DNA of 64,000 nt, from positions 63,418,086 through 63,482,085 of the forward strand of contig NC_052504.1 in assembly GCF_014356525.2 (NCBI RefSeq), read 5' to 3'. Made by a program: the position numbers and the translations under genes. This document shows positions 56,906 through 64,000 of the stretch, piece after piece. The notes below the pieces were generated by a model, which ran no database searches, was not told where the DNA came from, and was given only the letters and a program-made list of their open reading frames with translations. Origin of the DNA: Nilaparvata lugens (Eukaryota > Arthropoda > Insecta > Hemiptera > Delphacidae). The stretch's first letter is position 1. The number at the start of each line of letters is the position of its first letter.

Positions 56906-59900
56906 TCATTTATTCCAAAAAATGTTTTTTAAAGTCAGGATGAAGCTCGCTCGGTTCTCGATAGACCTGATAGAAACAGGAAGTGTATTCCATGCACGAC
57001 AGGCACTGACTAAGAAGGATTTTGTGAAAATAGTAGTTCGATGATTGGGTATCCTTAGAGTACTTTCTCCGGTTCTAGTATGTGATGCATCTATCCTCCT
57101 ACCTTCAGAGACAAATTTGGAATCATCTTTAAAATAGTTCGGATTACCGTATTTCAAGATATCTCCAACAAGCTTGACTATTCGAAAGAGCCTCTAAACA
57201 GGATGCTTTAATGTTGAACTAGCAATGTGGGCTGGGGTGATATGATCATGGCGTTGGAGAGAGTAGACAAAACGTATACAATAATTTTGGCAACGCTGTA
57301 GTTTATCATTCAGAGTGACTTGCATATCGTTAAGAACAGAATTACAATTCTTTGAATGTGGGAAGATTAGAGATTGAACCAATAATAATTTAATGTTTCT
57401 AGGGAGGATATCGTGCATTTTCTTCAATGCATGCATGGCTGAGAATACCTTTTTACAAGTTTTGTTCACTTGCTCTGACCAGTCAAGAGTATTATTCATA
57501 AAAATGCCTAAATTTTTAACTGAGCTACAGTAAGGAATGTCATTACCGTCTACACAATTTTGTGAATCGATTCAAGGTCAATATTGTTTATAAGACGAGA
57601 ATATCCAATTATAATGGGTGTGTTTTGATGGGATTAAGCTTAAGGCCATTTTTATTTGTCCATTCCACTATCGAATTGATATCCTGATTCATATTCCAAC
57701 TGTTTCATTAATTTTTGTTATGGGACAGCTTAATAGATTTGAAGGTCGTCTGCATAAGTATGGAAACTGGAGAATTTGATAATGGAAGAAAGGTCATTAG
57801 CATACAAAGTGAAGAGGAGAGGGCCTAAAATTGAACCATGTGGTACTCCATGCATAACGTTTTTCCAAGTTGACTTTTTGTCACCGACAGATTCACATTG
57901 TTTCCTACCTAATAGATAGGATTTGAACCAAACTAACGAGTTGAGACCAAGAATAGCCAACTTATTCAGAAGGACTGTATGATCAACAGTATCGAATGCT
58001 TTAGAAAAATCAAATAGGGTGAGGATGGTGCTTTTCTTGGTCCATAGCTAACCTTATATCATCAGTGACACGAAGCAGAGCTGTCTCAGTTGGATGGAAT
58101 TTGCTAAAGCCTGATTGAAAGTTATGAAGCTTACTATTGTTGTCTGGAGATTTTACAACTTGAGCATGAATGAGTCTTTCTAGCACTTTGGACAATGCAG
58201 GTAAAATACTGATTGGTCCAAAATCCTCAACTTTATTGGGTGATGGAACTTCATTTAGGGAGCGAACCAGAGCAAACTTCCAGATTTCACGGAAAATGCC
58301 TTCTTCAAGTGACTTGTTGAGAATGTATGTAATGGTTGGTAAAACAGCAAATAACATCTTCTTGATAAATTCAATAGGAATTTTGTCTACACCCATAGCA
58401 TTACTATGAGTATGTTGAATTGCTCTGATAGTGTCTTCTTCTGAGATTGAATGGAAATGAAATTGATCAGTGATTGGTAAATCTAAGTTTGTAACCTGCT
58501 CTTCAAGATCATCGATATGATTAGCAATGACAACTTCGTTGCGTTGGTTAGAGTGTGAAACGATATGGTCATTTATATTATTCAATGGTAAGTAAATTTG
58601 TGGACTCGATTTCTGTTTGCCAAGCCCGAATTCTTTTATTCCCTGCCAAAGTGATTTAGAGTCTTGTCTATTGTTTGTCATAAACGAATTCAAGTACCTA
58701 ATCTTTGAGTTCCGTAATTCCTGTTTAACCCTATTTCTAAGGCTCCTATATTCTATCAAACTGTCCAAGTCAAATGTCTTTTTGAATTTTCTATGTGCTT
58801 TGTCTCTACGTCCCATCATCTTGAGTATGTCTTCTGTCATCCACGGTACTCGTCGTTTTCTATTGATCCTCCTTGTCACATAAGGTGCATGTTTGTCATA
58901 CAAAGTCAAAGTCCAATTCTTGAAAGTCTTGACCATGTCATCAACTGAGGGTAATGCTTCAATTTGATGCCATGGAGTCTGAGCCACATCAGTCAGGAAG
59001 GCGACTTCATCAAATTTTTTGAAGTCTCTATAAGTGATAATTTTCTTTTCTGGCTTGGGTATCTTATGGGAAAGTACACAGTAGATCAAATCATGTCTAG
59101 AGATAGCTGGGACTGAGATTTGGCCTGCTTGAACAACCTCATTGGGATCACTAACAATGAGAAGGTCAATGAGTGTGTCTGATTCATTAGTATGATGAGT
59201 TGGATCGAGAGGTAAAATAGTCATGTTTAGGCATTGGAAAATTGTAGTCAGTTGAAAGTAGTCAAAGTTACGATTTGTCATGTTCAAGTTGGTGTTCATA
59301 TCCCCCATAACTAGTATACGGTTATAACAAGGCATAAGAGAAAGCGAGGCATTTTCGAAATCTGTGAAATGACCTATTTTTGTGGGCGATAACAGATACC
59401 AAAGAGTAATTTATCAGTACAAGATAAGGATAATTCAAGTAGCAAAAACTCTGGTCTGGAACAATACTCTTGTTTAGATGTGATTAAAACTTTTGTTTTG
59501 ATACCATCTTTCACATAAATTGCTACACCCCCACAAGCTTTATTTAATCTATCATTCCGGAAAAGATTACATCCAGGCAATGCAACAAAATTTGATGAAA
59601 TACTAGGCTTCAAAAATGATTCGGAAATTCCGATTATATTGAAGTCCTGAAAACAAAAGATTGCTCTGAGTTCATCAATGTGGCAACTGAGGGATTGTAC
59701 GTTAAGATGAGCAGCCTTGAAAAGTTTTTTGAAAGAGTGGAGCTTATTTGCTAGAAACATACCTGTGTCATTATTACTATTATTGAAATAATCATACCTA
59801 CTTGAGGGCGAGCGAGCTGACGTGTCAGTGAGAGGCATCATGGAAGCAGCAGACCAATCGTGAACCGACCTCAAAACGACACATGACGGGGAAAATGGGG

Positions 59901-59988
59901 ATGAAACTGATAAAACTTGACCTAAATGAAAAAGTCTCTTGATTCGAGTGCATTCAGTATGCCTTGACAGTTCGGCTCCCTTTACCAA
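56906..59988 (-). pseudogene. LINE ORF2: AP-like endonuclease plus reverse transcriptase
   Basis: Reading the minus strand from 59988: endonuclease motifs AAHLNVQSLSCHIDELRAIF, IIGISESFLKPS, GGVAIYVKDG, VMGDMNTNLNM and SRHDLIYCVL; then the linker VPWMTEDILKMMGRRDKAHR; RT motifs ISILPALSKVLERLIHAQVV, FQSGFSKFHPTETALL, GVPHGSILGPLLFTLYANDL and the catalytic HTYADDLQIY; C-terminal text SFLVSACRAWNTLPVSIRSI. Frames break near 59350, 57985, 57720, 57560 and 57190. The longest open part is 441 codons (59335-58010). It would nick target DNA and reverse-transcribe the element RNA there. Confidence 0.92.
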
Positions 59989-60459
59989 ATTGATTTGAAA
60001 AATAGATAAATGAATGAATCAGTAAAATACCAACAGTAATAGAACATAGCACAAACAGCATTGATCCACTAAAATATAACATTCATTCATAAGAAAGGAA
60101 ACAGAAGAGAGTGGCAGATGTATAGGATAGCGATGCAGATAATTGAATAGCAAGAAAAAAAATAATTACATTTAGTAGGTAACAAATTGTTTTGTAAATC
60201 TGATCGGAATCACATGAGAACAATTCGCATTCTAATACCATATCAATTAAAATGCATTACACAAGATAGAGTAATTTGCAAAAAAAAAGAATAATAATAT
60301 TCATTCCCAGAATGATAAGAAGAATAAATGAATAAATATTCATATATTTTCTAATGAAAAAAAAATAAAATAAATAGATTAACTTACCCGTGATTCTCAT
60401 CCGAAAATCCACAAATCTACCACACTCATCCATCATCAAACTAGCTTACATTATCTATT

Positions 60460-60735
60460 CTGTGAGTCCACAATGTCATGATTGCTCGAATGAATTTTTC
60501 CGTTTTCGATCCATAAAATTATTCCATCGATTCTTGAATCCAACCCTGCTGCCACCTGCCTGAAGAAGTCATTCCGCGGCTTCGCGAGGTCCTCGCGAAT
60601 CGTGATAGGAGTGCCCTTGAACCGCCGCCTCGCCGAGATGACAGCACGCCGAGTTTGGTAGCTGATGAATTTTACCAGGACAGCTCGGCTCCTGGACTCG
60701 CCGGGGGCCGAAGAGCGGCCGACGCGATGACATCA
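60460..60735 (-). pseudogene. LINE ORF1, C-terminal nucleic-acid-binding part
   Basis: The minus strand reads RSRAVLVKFISYQTRRAVIS, then RRRFKGTPITIREDLAKPRN and FFRQVAAGLDSRIDG. This is the xxxVxF-x-SY-x2-R...LKGT-x-I-x-EDL pattern of the RNA-binding domain of many LINE ORF1 proteins. It is GC-rich relative to its surroundings and lies just upstream of ORF2 on the same strand. The N-terminal half is absent; Penelope-like sequence begins about 60 bases further on. Confidence 0.65.
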
Positions 60736-60799
60736 ATCAATCAGTTGGTGATTAAGGATGCTGATTATTTGGGGTTTTGAAGTGTTCTTTGAATCGGGT

Positions 60800-61450
60800 T
60801 GAGATTTTCGTCCTGTGTGATCGATTTAATAGCAGGGCAAGTCATTGCATCTGACTTTATACAGTCCGGATTTGTTGTAGATGTTATTGTCAAGTAGGTG
60901 GTGGGTGAATTGTCTATGGGTGTGGTGCTTGGTTTTGAATGCAGTATTATGTTTGCATTTCTTAAAGACGTTGGCTATTTTCTGTGTATGTTGGAAGTGG
61001 TATGGTATTGTCAGATATTCTCTTTTGTCAGGAACCTGGGGATTCTGATTTTTAGTCTGATTGTTTCGTCTGATTCGTTGGTGTAATCTGTCTATGTTTG
61101 CGATTGGGTATCCGTTATTGGCAGTGAGTATGGAATATATTACATTCTATACACACTGGTTATTGGTTGCTATTTTTTCATTATGATCAATTCGGTATGG
61201 TAGTCAGGTTTGTCAATATATTGTCTAATTATTGTAGACTGCGATTTTGAGTTGTGTTGGTTGGTTGGGATTTTGGTGGATGGGCATTTCAGTTGAGTTT
61301 GATTTGCAGTACATATTATCGATTCTTGTTAGTTTGTTACAGTCATGGCTATAGTCAAGTCCAAGTCGTTCAGTTTCGTCCTAAAGTAATCAGATTGAAA
61401 ATTTCCCTTCTCCCGCAGTCAAGTAATACAAAGTTTGTGGTGGGTGATTG
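60800..61450 (-). pseudogene. Penelope-like element fragment (RT end and start of GIY-YIG domain)
   Basis: On the minus strand: ILTANNGYPIANIDRLHQRI near 61140-61085, REYLTIPYHFQHTQKIANVF near 61020, then NIYNKSGLYKVRCND near 60880-60840. The order NNGYP..., a Y/F-L-x-(I/F)PY segment, and an SGxYKxxC entry to a GIY-YIG endonuclease is what I know from Penelope-like elements. Frames are broken and the rest of GIY-YIG is absent. I identify it by pattern only. Confidence 0.55.
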
Positions 61451-61499
61451 ATCTCTCAACCCTTATTAATATATTATTGGCAATCATAATAAGAAAATA

Positions 61500-64000
61500 G
61501 GTGATACGAATCGCGGAAACAAATAGTCCAAACATGAATGTCATAAGTTTGAACAATATATATACACTCTTTCACTACAAATGAGTAATTTATTGTCCTC
61601 TAAAAAAGCTCAACTTACTTCGATATTATATCTATACGATTCGCGTATATGACATGACAAATCTATATAATCATGTACATTATATGAAGTGAAGCTTCGA
61701 GAAAAGTGATAGATTCGCGTTTTAAAACTTCCTTGCAAGGTATTGGAGACCAGATTTATAGCTACTATCCTTGAAGAAAGCAACAAATATTCTATTTCAA
61801 AGTCATGTTTCTTCGCCGGTCAAGTTTTTCTTGGGAGCTTGAGACCAAACGAGCGATTTGGTGCAGGACAGACTAGTTGAGCTGAAAAAGTGATTGGTTG
61901 AAGAGTGAGTGACAAATTGAGAGAATCGAGTTGGCGGTGGCGTTTTTCAGAACACGCCATCACCAGCGTAAGAGAACAGTCGCCCTGAGGGAAATCGCAA
62001 GGGCTGAACGGATTAAAGCCGTTAATCTTGTATCTCGCCTCCAGACAGAAACTGTCACGGCCGGAGCCGCCTACATAATATAGTAACCGTGTCCAAATTT
62101 AGAAAGCGTGGCGCGGCGCGGAGGGGGGAACGCCCAAGAAAGTGAGCGGCAAACGTGATACCGCCGCTTGGCGCTTGGCGTTGCTGCTCTTTTGTCTCCT
62201 CGAACGCATGGTCTTGAATTCCATCCACATCATGTCCACATTTCAGCACAGCCTCCACTATGCTGCTCAGATTTTGCATAATTTATGCTCCTCGACGAAC
62301 ATCCACTTTTTATTTCAAACTCAAGTAGTGTTGTGTGCTTCTCTTTATGAATTCTTATCGCGTTATTCCTAGTGCAAGGACTCTTTTACTTGGAGCTATT
62401 TGACAGGACAAGTGTAGAGAAAGATGAATCACACTTAGTACCTCCACGAGTAGTCTGCTGAACAGCAATATTAAACGGGAGACACGTAAACGCTCAGTTT
62501 GTTGACAAGTCAGTTACAAATTACCACAAGACATGTCTCACTTTGTACAAGGTCATTTATTCATGCAACTAGTACACAAATGCTCTTCAGAGTTTTCTCA
62601 TGTTCTTTGGTGAATGATGAATTTCGCATTACATTTCTAAAAAATAAGAACATAGTGAAAATAAGCGAGATAAATTGCTGAAGTATTTCAGTAGCTGTTG
62701 ATGATTGAATTTATTAATAAGTCGAATTCTCAATGATGAAAATGGATCATTCAATCAATAGATTCGCAAATTAAGTCAATTTGAACTAAAAGCCATGAAT
62801 TCAAACAGATCATTTCAACTCCTCAACATTTGAGAAACATCGTATCTTCCAAGTAACCATAGATAAGATTGAATTGACGTTCAATTTTTACGGGTTGCGT
62901 GACTGGACGTTGTGGGCTATAAAATAAGAAGCTCTTTCTCAATAATAGTGCATCGCCAATTATGCTAAAAGTTCTTTTTATAGTGAGTTTCCAGGGAGAA
63001 GCATGTCCTATTAACATGTGATGGGAATAATAAAATAATGAGCATTATTATATCGTCAGCAAGGAGTTTTAAAAGATTACTCAGAGTTTAGTCTCCATAG
63101 AATTTTGGTTGACATTACAAATCAAGTAAAATATTTTTCTGGGGTAATTTACATTAATTATAATTTCATTTGTAATTTTTCTCTAACTGGTTCTCTCTTT
63201 GCAGATTTCAATACTCACTCTCTTTGCAATAGGAATCGCAGTTGAAAGAAATCCTTTGGTTTCAATCTGAATCAAACTCCATTTTTGCTAATTCAAGTTT
63301 ATAAGCTATGAAGATTTGAATTATGTTCATAACTATCCTGGTGAAACTTACCAACGAAGGAAAATTGTAGTATAAAATATGTTGTTTATAGTCGTATGTA
63401 TGTGTATTTCTATTTCTTTAATTTAGGTAACTTCAAGCATTTAAATTGATATAATTCCTTAAAAGTAAAATATTATCAAAGACGTAATAGCTGAATCTAT
63501 GTATCTCAGAATGTATCTTCAGTTTTTGAAGGAAGAGGAAACAACATTTTAAACGGGAATAAGATATACTGGATCCGTGGAAGAAATTTACGAGGTAATT
63601 TAATTCATGAGAAAAAGGGGCATAAAAACAATTCTTTGTTACTGGAAATGTAAGCAACTGCAATATAAGCGAAAGGAATAGGTTACAGTGACTGCGGTTA
63701 ATGATGAATTGGCCTGGTATTGGCATCCATGGTGCGGGAGAGGGAGGGACTTACTTTATAGATTTACTTTACTGTGATTGCACAACGTTCACAGGCCACG
63801 TCCAAAGAGAACTCGTTTTCCTTCTTTACTTGGACTAAAAGCTAACAGGTCAATTTTCACTTTCCTTGCCCTATTAGGCTACCATAGGTAAGGAATGTAT
63901 TGCTTCCCGAAAAAAATTAAGGTACCCCAATTTCTAAATTTCTATACGTTTCAAGGTCCCCTGAGTCCAAATAAGTGGTTTTTGGGTATTGGTCTGTGTG
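61500..64000. other. No confident gene; GC-rich patch and a possible orphan exon
   Basis: Sequence is mostly AT-rich. A GC-rich patch at 61920-62210 (GGCGCGGCGCGGAGGGG and similar) resembles neither rRNA nor a gene I know. At 63183-63205 TTCTCTCTTTGCAG is a textbook splice acceptor followed by 22 codons (ISILTLFAIGIAVERNPLVS) and TGA; that could be a terminal exon of an unknown gene, but nothing else supports it. Confidence 0.4.

Larger units (their letters stand above)
56222..60735 (-). mobile_element. Near-complete Jockey/CR1-like LINE, minus strand
   Basis: The 3' end is a (ATTG)n tail (56222-56250) on the plus-strand left, followed by ~650 bases of 3' UTR, then ORF2 (RT and endonuclease) and ORF1 to about 60735. 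It carries the same family of ORF2 as the plus-strand fragment at 20.6-22.2 kb. A (TA)n run lies in the 3' UTR. Several frame breaks make it non-autonomous. Confidence 0.9.

Noticed and set aside
63205..63270. BCKDHB terminal exon
   Set aside because: A fine acceptor precedes it, but the 22 residues do not resemble the known E1-beta C-terminus.

Overview
The window looks like animal nuclear DNA from an insect with a large, transposon-rich genome. It is AT-rich, its only clear housekeeping gene is split into short exons by large introns, and most coding signal comes from decayed mobile elements (Ty3/gypsy, Jockey/CR1-like LINEs, Penelope-like, Tc1/mariner-like, Polinton/Maverick). The long inverted repeats and several interspersed repeats recall planthopper (Nilaparvata-type) DNA, but that species guess is from memory and unverified. 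One 100-base N run at 14.7 kb marks a scaffold gap.

Layout. 3.1-6.8 kb: first four exons of BCKDHB, the E1-beta subunit of mitochondrial branched-chain 2-oxoacid dehydrogenase; no C-terminal exon is visible, so the rest of the window may be intron or a rearranged flank. 7.7-10.7 kb: a foldback element with ~230 bp inverted repeats and a minisatellite core. 10.8-13.8 kb: LINE fragment, a hairpin MITE and a tRNA-derived SINE head. 14.5-18 kb: minus-strand gypsy element cut by the gap. 20.6-22.2 kb: plus-strand LINE fused to a second, env-bearing gypsy element (22.2-30.9 kb) in which two copies share one LTR. 30.9-32.3 kb: Polinton polymerase scrap and unassigned ORFs. 32.3-34.5 kb: Tc1/mariner-type element with ~310 bp inverted repeats.

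34.2-43.0 kb is a direct tandem duplication of a ~4.4 kb unit. Each copy holds a TATA/Inr promoter, a signal-peptide exon and two further phase-compatible exons; a single terminal exon after copy 2 completes a predicted 139-aa secreted cysteine-containing protein. Each copy also carries, on the opposite strand, a 117-codon ORF broken by a different indel. A BIR (IAP-type) ORF follows at 43.9-44.5 kb, directly beside a decayed Polinton/adintovirus-like element (44.6-51 kb): protein-primed PolB, chromodomain integrase, adenain-type protease tail, penton-like and truncated hexon-like capsid ORFs.

51-54 kb: Jockey-like LINE with a second LINE fragment nested in opposite orientation. 54-56.2 kb: unassigned ORFs. 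56.2-60.7 kb: nearly full-length minus-strand LINE of the same family as the 20.6 kb copy. 60.8-61.5 kb: Penelope-like remnant. 61.5-64 kb: no confident gene. Nearly all element genes carry stops or frameshifts, so little here is likely to be autonomously mobile.
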